This document shows positions 1 through 6,792 of a DNA stretch of 10,790 nucleotides, piece after piece (position 1 is the first letter of the stretch; every line of letters begins with the position of its first letter). The notes under the pieces are model-generated. The model did not search any database. It saw only the letters and a program-made list of their open reading frames with translations, and was not told where the DNA came from. The stretch spans positions 1 through 10,790 of the forward strand of contig CAYJXJ010000161.1 in the NCBI GenBank assembly GCA_964374095.1. Direction: 5' to 3'. The DNA is from CAYJXJ01 sp964374095 (GTDB taxonomy: Bacteria; Elusimicrobiota; Elusimicrobia; UBA1565; UBA9628). The translations under genes were made by a program, and so were the position numbers.

Positions 1-2
1 CG

Positions 3-1313
3 TGCCAAGTGCGGGCCCTGGCGTTTTATCCCGATGCCGTGCTCACCGTGGGGGGGGGGCGGATCATGTCGGTGCGCGCCGCGCGGGGGGAGACGCCGCG
101 CGGCGTCCGGGACCTGCGGCGCGCCCTGGTCCTCCCGGGCCTGGTGGACGCGCACTGCCACCTCAGCCAGTACGCCGAGGTCGCCTCCGACGCGGGGGAA
201 CTCCTGCCGTGGCTCAAGACCAGGATCTTCCCGGCCGAGGCGGGGTTCCGGGGGGATCGGGTCCGGCCGCTGGCGCGGCGCTTCTTTAGGGACCTCGCGG
301 CGCACGGCACGACCAGCGCCGCGGTCTATACCAGCGTCTGGCGCGACTCGACCGAGGCCTGCTTCGAGGAGGCGCTCGCCTCGGGCCTGCGCGTGATCAT
401 GGGCAAGGTGATGATGGACCGGGGTTCCTACGACCGGCATCTGCGCGCCGCGCGGGCAGGGGAGTCGCGGCGGGAACTCTCCCTGCGCGAGAGCGCCGAA
501 CTCTGCGAGCGCTGGCATGGGGCCGGGGAGGGACGCATCCGCTACGCGTTCACGCCGCGCTTCGCCCTGAGCTGTTCGCCGGAACTGCTCGCCGGCGCGG
601 CCCGCTTGGCCGAGCGCTACGGCGCGCACGTGCAGACCCACCTCTCGGAGAACCGTTCGGAGATCCGCCGGGTCCGCCGCCGGTTCGGACGGGGCTACGC
701 CGAGGTTTACGACCGGGCCGGCCTGCTCTCGCCCCGGACGGTGCTGGCCCACGGCGTCTGGCTGGGCGCGGGCGAGGTCCGGCTCCTGGCCCGGCGCGGG
801 GCGGGGCTGGCCCACTGCCCCACCTCCAACGCCTTCCTTTCCAGCGGCATCATGGACCTCGGGGCCGCCCGGCGCGCGCGGGTGCCGGTGGGTCTCGGGT
901 CGGATGTGGCCGGGGGCCCGACCTTGGACATGTTCGAGGTGATGCGCCAGGCGGTCTACGCCCAGAGGCTGGCGAAAGCCCACGGGCTCTTCGACGGCCG
1001 CGAGGCGATCGGCCCGGTCGAGGCCTTCACCCTGGCGACCTTGGGCGGAGCCAGGGCCTTGGGACTCGGGGAACGGATCGGCAGCCTGGAACCCGGCAAG
1101 GAAGCGGATTTCATAGTGCTTGATCCCCGGGGCGTCGCGCCGCGCTGGCCCTTGGCCCGCCCGGAAGCGTCGGAAGTCGCGGCTCAGGTCGTGTTCCGGG
1201 GAAGCCGCGCGGCGGTGCGCGAGAGCTACGTCGCGGGCCGGCTCGTTCACCGTGTCCCGCGCGGCGTTTTACTCCCGGGCCTGGGAGTAAAACATCGGCC
1301 CACGGTCCCCTAG
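3..1313 (+). CDS. guaD: Guanine deaminase (probably 5'-partial)
   Basis: This is an amidohydrolase-superfamily enzyme predicted to deaminate guanine to xanthine in cytoplasmic purine salvage. Numbering from the GTG at 9, the metal-site motif PGLVDAHCH gives H49 and H51. THLSEN gives H211 and E214, AHG gives H248, and GLGSDVAGG gives D299. The family phrases GKVMMDR (132-138), TPRFALSCSPE (182-192) and CPTSN (270-274) match guanine deaminase rather than generic chlorohydrolases. The C-terminal beta-sandwich motif is SLEPGKEADFIVLDP. The frame is open to the window edge, and only about eight residues precede the usual beta-strand (DAVLTVGGGRI), so the true start is probably upstream and GTG 9 is only the first start codon seen. 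Family members end near GRLVHR; here about 20 more residues follow, encoded by a palindrome. A run of ten G lies at 50-59. The gene converges on the leftward operon with a 12-bp gap. The function call is strong; the start is uncertain. Confidence 0.93.
   Translation, partial: CQVRALAFYPDAVLTVGGGRIMSVRAARGETPRGVRDLRRALVLPGLVDAHCHLSQYAEVASDAGELLPWLKTRIFPAEAGFRGDRVRPLARRFFRDLAAHGTTSAAVYTSVWRDSTEACFEEALASGLRVIMGKVMMDRGSYDRHLRAARAGESRRELSLRESAELCERWHGAGEGRIRYAFTPRFALSCSPELLAGAARLAERYGAHVQTHLSENRSEIRRVRRRFGRGYAEVYDRAGLLSPRTVLAHGVWLGAGEVRLLARRGAGLAHCPTSNAFLSSGIMDLGAARRARVPVGLGSDVAGGPTLDMFEVMRQAVYAQRLAKAHGLFDGREAIGPVEAFTLATLGGARALGLGERIGSLEPGKEADFIVLDPRGVAPRWPLARPEASEVAAQVVFRGSRAAVRESYVAGRLVHRVPRGVLLPGLGVKHRPTVP
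1266..1293. repeat. Perfect 11-bp inverted repeat in the 3' end of guaD
   Basis: The arms GTTTTACTCCC (1266-1276) and GGGAGTAAAAC (1283-1293) are exact reverse complements separated by 6 bases. The element sits inside the last codons of guaD, encoding VLLPGLGVK, and about 33 bp past the stop of the leftward operon. The arms have T-runs on the 5' side and A-runs on the 3' side, opposite to a classic bidirectional intrinsic terminator, and no T-tract follows on either strand. It brings TTA, GTA and AAA codons into a gene that otherwise strongly prefers G/C-ending codons. It could work as a transcript-end hairpin between convergent units or be an inserted palindromic element. The structure is certain; the role is inferred. 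Confidence 0.8.
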
Positions 1314-1325
1314 GACGATTGTCTC

Positions 1326-2300
1326 TCAGGGCCGGACCCGGTGCTCGCCCTTCAGGTAGAACTCGGCCTCCCGCTCGAACCACGTCACGGCCACCGGATC
1401 GGATGGCTTCAGGCGCCGGGGACCCTTGGGGCCTGAGGCCGCGCCCTGGAGTTGTCCATTCATCCCCGCGCGCAGGTAGCGCTCCTGGTACGAGCGGCCC
1501 TTGCCCGTGGCGGCCTTGAGCAGGAGATGCGTGGCCTCCAGGCCTTCGGGTCCCTCCCCCGGCCGGACCGCGACGTAGAGAGTCCGTTCTATTCCGTCGG
1601 TCGAGTCCGCGATGGGATGCGCCAGGAACTTGGCCGGGGTGGGGTCGTTGACGCCGAAGAGCTTGGCGTCCGAACCCTTGATCACGACTTCGTTCCCTTC
1701 GGCCAGGACCTGCACCGCGGCGTCGGTCCAGGTGCGGGCAGGCGCGCCGCGTTTGGGGCCGGTTTTGGGGGGAGGCTTGCCCGCGGCCGGTCCCGCCGGC
1801 GCGGCCTGGCGGCTCCCCAGGGAGACTCCGGTGGAGGGCGAGAGTCCCTTGAGGGCGGCGCGGATGGCGGCCAAGTGGCCCGGCCGCAGCGGGTCCTTGA
1901 AGGACTTGTAGGTGAAATGGACCGTGACCGCCATGTCCGGGAAGAGATCCTTGTCGCGGGAGTGCTCGATTCCGGTCTGGATGACGTAGTGTAGGACGCG
2001 GTCGCCGCAGGTGAAGATCAGGGTCTTGAACAGCGGGTGGGCGTCGTCGAATTCGTGGGTCTCCCGCGGGTCTTCGCACTCGTCGGCCTTCATGGGATGT
2101 TCGCGTCTTGAAGCCCCCAGCCGGAGGGTCGTCTCCACGCCCGCGCCCGCGGTCCGCGACCAACCCATGTCGTAGGCCCCTTTCCCATCGAAGGAAAGGC
2201 CCGCGGGATCGGCCATGCGCCAGCCCGACTTCTCGACATCGCGCACTTCGGCGCCGGCGGGGCGCGCGGCCCAAATCAAAAGGAGCAGCAGCGCCTTCAT
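1326..2300 (-). CDS. Secreted protein of unknown family (tandem paralog B)
   Basis: I do not recognise this family. The 324-residue product starts with a signal peptide (K2, then a hydrophobic run at 3-12) and a likely cleavage after A15-G16-A17. An N-terminal domain (about 18-150) carries two cysteines, C75 in an ADEC context and C98 in FTCG, which could form a disulfide after export. It ends in a helix-like RPGHLAAIRAAL. A Pro/Ala/Gly/Lys-rich linker (about 163-188) leads to a C-terminal domain (190-324) with TWTDAAVQVLAEG, YVAVRPGEGPEGLEATH and VTWFEREAEF. The ATG overlaps the stop of the upstream paralog as ATGA (2297-2300), with no clear Shine-Dalgarno sequence, which suggests translational coupling. 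It is the last gene of the hisS operon. Both cysteines fall at the same residue numbers as in the neighbour. No catalytic motif is evident. Confidence 0.88.
   Translation of the reverse strand: MKALLLLLIWAARPAGAEVRDVEKSGWRMADPAGLSFDGKGAYDMGWSRTAGAGVETTLRLGASRREHPMKADECEDPRETHEFDDAHPLFKTLIFTCGDRVLHYVIQTGIEHSRDKDLFPDMAVTVHFTYKSFKDPLRPGHLAAIRAALKGLSPSTGVSLGSRQAAPAGPAAGKPPPKTGPKRGAPARTWTDAAVQVLAEGNEVVIKGSDAKLFGVNDPTPAKFLAHPIADSTDGIERTLYVAVRPGEGPEGLEATHLLLKAATGKGRSYQERYLRAGMNGQLQGAASGPKGPRRLKPSDPVAVTWFEREAEFYLKGEHRVRP
1330..1350. repeat. 21-bp direct repeat, copy 1 (3' end of paralog B)
   Basis: These 21 bases encode the shared GEHRVRP-type C-terminus and are identical to 2301-2321 at the end of paralog A, 971 bp away. 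Flanking codons differ at third and other positions. The repeat is a trace of the tandem gene duplication and could serve as a recombination or gene-conversion site. Identity was read directly from the sequence. Confidence 0.8.
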
Positions 2301-3274
2301 GGCCGGACCCGGTGCTCGCCCCTGAGGTGGAACTCCGCTTCGCGCTCGAACCAGGTCACGGCCGCCGGGTCTCCGGGCTGGAGGCGCTGGGGGCGCTTGG
2401 CGCCCGGCCTCGCGGCGCTCTGCAGGCGCCCGTTCATCCCCACGCGCAGGAAGCGTTCCTCGCGCGAGCGGCCCTTGCCCTTGGCGGCTTTGAGCAGGAT
2501 GTGCGTGGCCTCCAAGCCCTCGGGCCCTTCCCCGGGGCGGACCGCGACGTAAATCACCCGGTCCAGGCCGTTGGTGGAGTCCGCCGCCGGGTGCGCGACT
2601 TTCTTGGCCGGGGTGAGGTCGTTGATCCCGAAGAGCTTGGCTTCCTCCCCGCGGAGCACGACCTCGCTCCCCTCGGCTAGGACCTGCACCGCCGCATCCG
2701 TCCAGGTCCGTGAGGGGGCCTTCCCGGCGCGGCCGCCGCCGGCGGGGGGCCGCGTGCCGCCCGCTCGGGGGGCGGGGGTCCGGCGCGGCGAGAGGTCGAC
2801 GGCGGTGGCCGGGGACAGGCTCTTGAGGGCGGCGCGGATGGCGGCCGCGTGGCCCGGCCGGACGGGCGAACGGAAGGTCTTGTAGGACACGTGGATGGCG
2901 TCGGCGCGCTCATCGGACAGGGGACCGCGTCCTTCGCTGATCATCCCGATCTGGACCACGTAATGGAATGTGTTGTTCCCGCAGTAGAAGGCGAGGGTCT
3001 TGTGCATGGGGTGGAAGCCGTCGAATTCCCGGGTATCCTCCGGCATGGCGCATTCCTCGTGCGTCAGGGGATGCTCGCGGTGCCGGCGCGTCGCGTACAG
3101 GATGGCGTCGCCGCCGGCCTTCCCCATCTGCCATTCAACGCCGCCGCCTGGTTTCTCGCTCGCGAAGGAAAACCCCGGAGGGTCGGCCAGGTGCCACCGG
3201 GAATCATCGATGTCGCGGAACATGGCCCCCGCCGGGGAGGCCGCCAGGATGAGGAGGATCAGCCCGTGAGCCAT
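2297..3274 (-). CDS. Secreted protein of unknown family (tandem paralog A)
   Basis: The 325-residue product is a paralog of the next gene downstream and belongs to no family I recognise. I chose the ATG at 3274 because it begins a signal peptide (hydrophobic 4-12, likely cleavage after A15-G16-A17). The longer open frame upstream is only a shadow of polX. The layout matches its twin: a two-cysteine N domain (C75, C98), the RPGHAAAIRAAL helix, a Pro/Gly/Arg-rich linker (about 162-188) and a C domain from about 190. By hand count, ungapped identity to the twin is about 41% over residues 18-150 and 75% over 191-290. The start overlaps the polX 3' end by 16 bp and the stop overlaps the twin's ATG by 4 bp. 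No convincing Shine-Dalgarno sequence precedes it, so expression probably depends on the upstream operon. Confidence 0.88.
   Translation of the reverse strand: MAHGLILLILAASPAGAMFRDIDDSRWHLADPPGFSFASEKPGGGVEWQMGKAGGDAILYATRRHREHPLTHEECAMPEDTREFDGFHPMHKTLAFYCGNNTFHYVVQIGMISEGRGPLSDERADAIHVSYKTFRSPVRPGHAAAIRAALKSLSPATAVDLSPRRTPAPRAGGTRPPAGGGRAGKAPSRTWTDAAVQVLAEGSEVVLRGEEAKLFGINDLTPAKKVAHPAADSTNGLDRVIYVAVRPGEGPEGLEATHILLKAAKGKGRSREERFLRVGMNGRLQSAARPGAKRPQRLQPGDPAAVTWFEREAEFHLRGEHRVRP
2301..2321. repeat. 21-bp direct repeat, copy 2 (3' end of paralog A)
   Basis: This is the second copy of the repeat at 1330-1350. It lies directly upstream of the paralog B start codon, so it is both the last coding sequence of paralog A and the translation-initiation region of paralog B. 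No Shine-Dalgarno-like purine run is present within it. Confidence 0.8.
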
Positions 3275-4989
3275 CTTTGGAGTTCCGCGGCGCTCAGGCA
3301 GTTGAGGAGGTCGTCTTTCGTCAGCCAGGCGCGGCGGGCGATGGTCACGGCCGAGGTCATGTAGCCGAAGTGCGCCGCCGCATGGGCGTCGGTCGTCACC
3401 GCCAGGGGGCAGCCCAGCTCCCGCGCCCGGCGCGCCCGCACGTCGTCGATATCGTGGCGCTGGGGCTGGCCGTTGAGTTCGAGGGCCGTGCCGGTTCGCG
3501 CCGCCTCCGCGAGCACTTTTTCGGCGTCCACGGCGTAGCCCGCGCGGCGGTTGAGGAGCCTGCCGGTGAGGTGCCCGACGATGTGCAGGCGCGGGTGCCG
3601 GACGGCTTTGAGGATGCGCTCGGTCATCTCCGCTTCTCCCAGCTGGAAGGCCGAGTGCACTGAACCGATGACCACGTCGATCTCGGAGAGCACGTCGTCG
3701 GGGTAGTCCAGGGAGCCGTCCTTGAGAATGTCGACCTCCATGGAGCGCATGAGCCGGATGCCGCGGACTTTCGCGCGAATGCCGTCGAGCTCCCGGAAGC
3801 TCGCGCGCAGCCTCGGGACCGAGAGCCCGTTCGCCACGCCCAGGGATTGCGAATGGTCGCCCAAGGCCACCCACTCCCAGCCCATGGCCGCGGCCGCGCG
3901 GGCCATCGCCTCCAGGGTATCGGCGCCGTCGGTGTGGGTGGAATGGTTGTGAAAATCTCCTTTAACATCGGCCAGCGCCACCAGCCGCGGCAGGCGTTTT
4001 TCGGCCGCCGCCTGCAGTTCTCCTCTATTCTCCCTCAGTTCCGGAGGGATCCAATCCATGCCCAGCTTCCGGTAGACCTCCTCTTCCGTTTTTCCCGCCA
4101 GCGGGCGCTTGCGGCCCGTGTCCGAAGCCCTGAAGACTCCGTATTCATTCACCGTGAGGCCGCGGGCCGAGGCGCGCTCGCGCAGGGCGACGTTGTGATC
4201 CTTGGAGCCGGTGAAGTACTGCAGGGCCGCCCCGAAGCTCGCCGCCGGCACCACCCGAAGGTCGCACGGGAGGCCCGCTCTCAGCAGGACGCTGGCTTTG
4301 GTCGAGCCCGAGGCGAGGACGCGCTCGACCTGGGGGAGCTTGGTAAAGGCCGAAACCGCCGCGGCGCCCGCGCGGCCGCAGGCGAGAATGTCGAGGTCCC
4401 CGACCGTCTCGCGCCCGCGGCGCAAGGAGCCGGCCAAGTCGACCCGGGCGACGCCCTTGACCGCGGCCAGAGCCTCCACGAGTCCGGCGGCCAAGGCGCG
4501 CGCTTCCCAGGCCAGCATGCGGCGGCCCGCGGCCTCGACGAAATCGAGCCCCTTGAGAATCGACGCCTCCAGCTTCTCGCCGAAGCCCTTCAGCGCCCGA
4601 AGCCGGCCTTTGCCGGCTTCGGCGCGAAGTTTTTCAAGCGAGTCGATCTTGAGCGTATCGAAGAGTACCCGCGCCCTTTTAGGCCCAAGCCCCTGTACCT
4701 TCAACAATTCCAAAAGCCCTTTGGGCACTTTTCGTCGCAGCTCAATGAGATCGCGGAACGTGCCCTTGTCGTTGATCTCGGCCAAGTGCGCGGCTATTCC
4801 CTTGCCGATCCCCGGCACCTCCAGCAGCTGCTCGGCGGAAAGCCCGGAGACGGGCTCCGGCAATCCTCCCACGGTCTGGGCGGCGCGCTGGTAGGCGCGC
4901 ACGCGGAAGGGGTTGGCCGATTCCAATTCGAGGAGCACGGCCATCTCCTGGAGAAGCTCGGCGGCCCGCGAGTTGGTCGGGCCGGTCAC
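3259..4989 (-). CDS. polX: DNA polymerase/3'-5' exonuclease PolX (Pol beta-like plus PHP)
   Basis: This is a 576-residue bacterial X-family DNA polymerase, at the normal family length of about 570-580, expected to fill gaps in base-excision repair. Helix-hairpin-helix elements lie at about 58-66 (VPGIGKGIA), 97-106 (VQGLGPKRA) and 133-140. The nucleotidyltransferase signature GSLRRGRETVGDLD (187-200) supplies metal ligands D198 and D200, with D243 in CDLRVV as the third. QYFTGSKDHNVALR (257-270) is the typical PolX thumb motif. The C-terminal PHP exonuclease domain (about 342-576) holds DFHNHS (H347, H349), GDHS (D378, H379), E418 in SMEVD, H445 in GSVHS, H473 in VGHLTGR and D534/H536 in TTDAHA. 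All expected catalytic positions look intact. The GTG start at 4989 overlaps the hisS stop as GTGA (4986-4989), which argues for coupled translation. No separate promoter was seen. Confidence 0.96.
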   Translation of the reverse strand: MTGPTNSRAAELLQEMAVLLELESANPFRVRAYQRAAQTVGGLPEPVSGLSAEQLLEVPGIGKGIAAHLAEINDKGTFRDLIELRRKVPKGLLELLKVQGLGPKRARVLFDTLKIDSLEKLRAEAGKGRLRALKGFGEKLEASILKGLDFVEAAGRRMLAWEARALAAGLVEALAAVKGVARVDLAGSLRRGRETVGDLDILACGRAGAAAVSAFTKLPQVERVLASGSTKASVLLRAGLPCDLRVVPAASFGAALQYFTGSKDHNVALRERASARGLTVNEYGVFRASDTGRKRPLAGKTEEEVYRKLGMDWIPPELRENRGELQAAAEKRLPRLVALADVKGDFHNHSTHTDGADTLEAMARAAAAMGWEWVALGDHSQSLGVANGLSVPRLRASFRELDGIRAKVRGIRLMRSMEVDILKDGSLDYPDDVLSEIDVVIGSVHSAFQLGEAEMTERILKAVRHPRLHIVGHLTGRLLNRRAGYAVDAEKVLAEAARTGTALELNGQPQRHDIDDVRARRARELGCPLAVTTDAHAAAHFGYMTSAVTIARRAWLTKDDLLNCLSAAELQRWLTG

Positions 4990-6290
4990 GGCTTGCGCCG
5001 CAGGGCCTCGGCCAGTCCGTCGGCCGCGACGAGCCGCTCCGAGCCGGTGGCGAGCTCTTTGAGCTTGACCTTGCCCGCGGCCGCCTCATCCGGGCCGATC
5101 ACGGCCGCGTAGGCGGCGCCCTTGGAATCGGCGTACTTGAATTGGGCCCCCAACCCCTTGTGCCCCGGGTAGACGTCGGCCGAAAGCCCCGCGCGGCGCA
5201 GAGCCGCCGCGGCTTCCCAGGAACGCGCCCGCAATTCCTCGGCGAAGACCGTCACCACGACGTCCGGGCCGGCCGGCCGGGCCGCCGAGCGCTCCTCCAG
5301 CAGGAGCATCAGCCGCTCGAAGCCGATTGAGCCGCCGCAGGCCCCAACGGCCTTGCCCGCGAACTGTCCGGTCAGGCCGTCGTAGCGGCCGCCGCCGCCG
5401 ATGGAGCCGGAGAGCCCGGCCGCGCGCAGCTCGAAGACCGGGCCGGTGTAATAGTCGAAGCCCCGCACCAAGCTCGGCGCGAGGCGGAAGCGCTCGGGCG
5501 CGCCGAACAAGCCGCGCAGGGCCCCCAGGATATGGTCGAGGCCGCGCGCCGCCTCGGGGCAGGCCTGGGCCAGGAGCCGCGGGTCGGGCTCGGTGGAAAG
5601 GACCGACTCGCGCAGGATCTTGGCCGGTCCGACGCCGACGGAGGTCTCCAGCTCGCCGAAAACGGCCTCGGGGGAGGTCTTGTCGAGCTTGTCGAGGGCG
5701 ATGAACGCCGCCGAGCGCGTCGGCGCGGGAATTCCGGCGCGGTCGAGGAGGGCGGTGAGCAGGCGCCGGTCGTTGAAGAGGACGGTCGGGGGTTCCAGGC
5801 CCGCCGCGGTCAAGGCGGCGACCATGGCCTGCGCCACCTCGACCTCGCAGGACCAGTGTTCGCTGCCGAGTATGTCGGCATCGCACTGCACGAACTCGCG
5901 GTAGCGGCCCTTTTGGGCCCGCTCGGCGCGCCATACCGGACCGATCTGAAGGGCTTTGAACGGATGCGGCAGGATGCCCTGGTGGCGCGAGTAGAACCGG
6001 GCCAGGGGGAGGGTGAGGTCGAAGCGCAGGCCGAGGTCGGCCAGCTCGGCGGGACCCTGGGCCAGGTCGAGCTTGTCGCCCCGCTTTAAGATCTTGAAGA
6101 TGAGCTTTTCGTTCTCGCCGCCGCCCTTGTTCTGCAAGACGTGAAGGTCCTCGACGCAGGAGGTCCCGATGGGCGCAAAGCCAAAGGAGGAATAAACCCT
6201 GGTGATGGTCTCGATGGCGCGCAGGCGCAGGGCCTGGGCCGGGGGCGGGAAGTCGCGAAAGCCGGAGGGCGGCGCCGGAGAGTTGGTCAT
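4986..6290 (-). CDS. hisS: Histidyl-tRNA synthetase
   Basis: This class II aminoacyl-tRNA synthetase charges tRNA-His in the cytoplasm. The 434-residue length is typical. The N-terminus PPSGFRDF is the usual HisRS opening. DLTLPLARF (91-99) and motif 2, PVWRAERAQKGRYREF (118-133), are clear. The histidine-specific LVRGFDYYTGPVFE (274-287), GGGRYDGL (299-306) and motif 3 GFERL (323-327) are intact. The ALDKLDK phrase (198-204) and the CDADILGS stretch resemble the Bacteroidota/eukaryote-like subtype more than E. coli HisRS. A short anticodon-binding domain fills about 343-434. I chose the ATG at 6290 because the open frame further upstream would run through the divergent CNBD gene and its promoter. 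No Shine-Dalgarno sequence precedes it, and the putative -10 boxes lie only 11-21 bases upstream, so the mRNA leader is very short. It is the first gene of the four-gene leftward operon. Confidence 0.97.
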   Translation of the reverse strand: MTNSPAPPSGFRDFPPPAQALRLRAIETITRVYSSFGFAPIGTSCVEDLHVLQNKGGGENEKLIFKILKRGDKLDLAQGPAELADLGLRFDLTLPLARFYSRHQGILPHPFKALQIGPVWRAERAQKGRYREFVQCDADILGSEHWSCEVEVAQAMVAALTAAGLEPPTVLFNDRRLLTALLDRAGIPAPTRSAAFIALDKLDKTSPEAVFGELETSVGVGPAKILRESVLSTEPDPRLLAQACPEAARGLDHILGALRGLFGAPERFRLAPSLVRGFDYYTGPVFELRAAGLSGSIGGGGRYDGLTGQFAGKAVGACGGSIGFERLMLLLEERSAARPAGPDVVVTVFAEELRARSWEAAAALRRAGLSADVYPGHKGLGAQFKYADSKGAAYAAVIGPDEAAAGKVKLKELATGSERLVAADGLAEALRRKP

Positions 6291-6300
6291 CGGAAAACAA

Positions 6301-6311
6301 ATTCTACTATA
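6301..6311 (-). promoter_or_regulatory. Putative hisS operon promoter (-10 region)
   Basis: Reading leftward, the overlapping hexamers TATAGT (6311-6306) and TAGAAT (6306-6301) each match TATAAT at five of six positions. They lie 11-21 bases before the hisS ATG. No recognisable -35 is present, because the matching position falls in GC-rich CNBD coding sequence. The predicted leader is about 4-9 bases without a Shine-Dalgarno sequence. The boxes overlap the -10 of the divergent CNBD gene, so the two promoters should compete for polymerase. Confidence 0.5.
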
Positions 6312-6313
6312 AT
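6308..6313 (+). promoter_or_regulatory. Consensus -10 box of a leaderless CNBD gene
   Basis: A perfect TATAAT lies at 6308-6313 in the only AT-rich stretch of this neighbourhood. Five bases (TGGGC) separate it from the ATG at 6319. Transcription normally starts about 6-8 bases past the -10, which would place +1 on or within the start codon and give a leaderless mRNA. A weak -35 candidate, TTGGTC at 6283-6288, has a 19-base spacer. The absence of any Shine-Dalgarno sequence agrees. Confidence 0.65.
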
Positions 6314-6318
6314 TGGGC

Positions 6319-6792
6319 ATGGCGCCCCCCGAGGAAGAGGCCGTTCGGCCCAGGGCCGTGCCTCCCGGCCCGGAGGAAATCAAGTGGCTCGAGCAGGGCA
6401 TGCGCAACGTGGGTTTTTTCTCCCGCCTGGGACGCGAGCACCTCGGACAGGTGCTGCCCCACATGCTCATCTTGGAGTACGCCGCCGGGGCGAAGGTGTG
6501 CGTGGAGGGGGAAGTCGGGGATTCCCTCTACCTCATCCAAAAGGGCCGGGTGCGGATCTCCAAGAAGGGCTGGGAGAAGCCCGTGGCGACGCTCGAGGAG
6601 GGGGATTTCTTCGGCGAGATGTCGCTCTTGTTCGGCGAGTCCCGATCGGCCACGGCCACGGCCTTGGACCCCGCGGTGATCTTCTGCCTGAGCGCCGAGG
6701 ACTTCCACCGCCTGGTCAAGAAGAGCTCGGACATGACGCGCACGCTCACGCGCCTGGCCGAGTCGCGCCGCAACGAATTGGCGCAGTCGTAG
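6319..6792 (+). CDS. Stand-alone cyclic-nucleotide-binding-domain protein
   Basis: This 157-residue protein is built almost entirely from one Crp/PKA-type cyclic-nucleotide-binding domain (about 30-150). A Pro/Glu-rich tail (1-20) precedes helix A (FFSRLGREHLGQVLPHM). The beta-roll shows GDSLYLIQKGRVRIS (68-81). The phosphate-binding cassette region GDFFGEMSLL...RSATA contains F98-G99-E100 and R109-S110-A111, which are the residues expected to hold the cyclic phosphate. A final helix (127-157) follows. No DNA-binding helix-turn-helix is attached, unlike Crp/Fnr regulators, so it is not expected to be a transcription factor by itself. It could be a ligand-responsive partner protein, but no partner is fused to it. 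The ATG at 6319 is preferred over TTG 6313 because the -10 box ends on 6313. cAMP or c-di-GMP binding cannot be told from sequence. Confidence 0.9.
   Translation: MAPPEEEAVRPRAVPPGPEEIKWLEQGMRNVGFFSRLGREHLGQVLPHMLILEYAAGAKVCVEGEVGDSLYLIQKGRVRISKKGWEKPVATLEEGDFFGEMSLLFGESRSATATALDPAVIFCLSAEDFHRLVKKSSDMTRTLTRLAESRRNELAQS

Noticed and set aside
1111..2274. A 387-codon minus-strand open frame over the guaD end and paralog B
   Set aside because: It lies in another frame of paralog B, is rich in Arg/Gly/Pro, and has no signal peptide or motif.
3275..3874. A 200-codon upstream extension of paralog A
   Set aside because: This stretch is polX in another frame. The ATG at 3274 opens a proper signal peptide matching the twin protein.
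3847..5112. A 421-codon + strand open frame across polX and hisS
   Set aside because: It is antisense to two genes with full catalytic motifs. The translation is low-complexity and matches no known motif.
6291..6470. Longer start for hisS at 6470
   Set aside because: It would add 60 residues that do not look like HisRS and would run through the divergent CNBD gene and the only promoter-like sequence.
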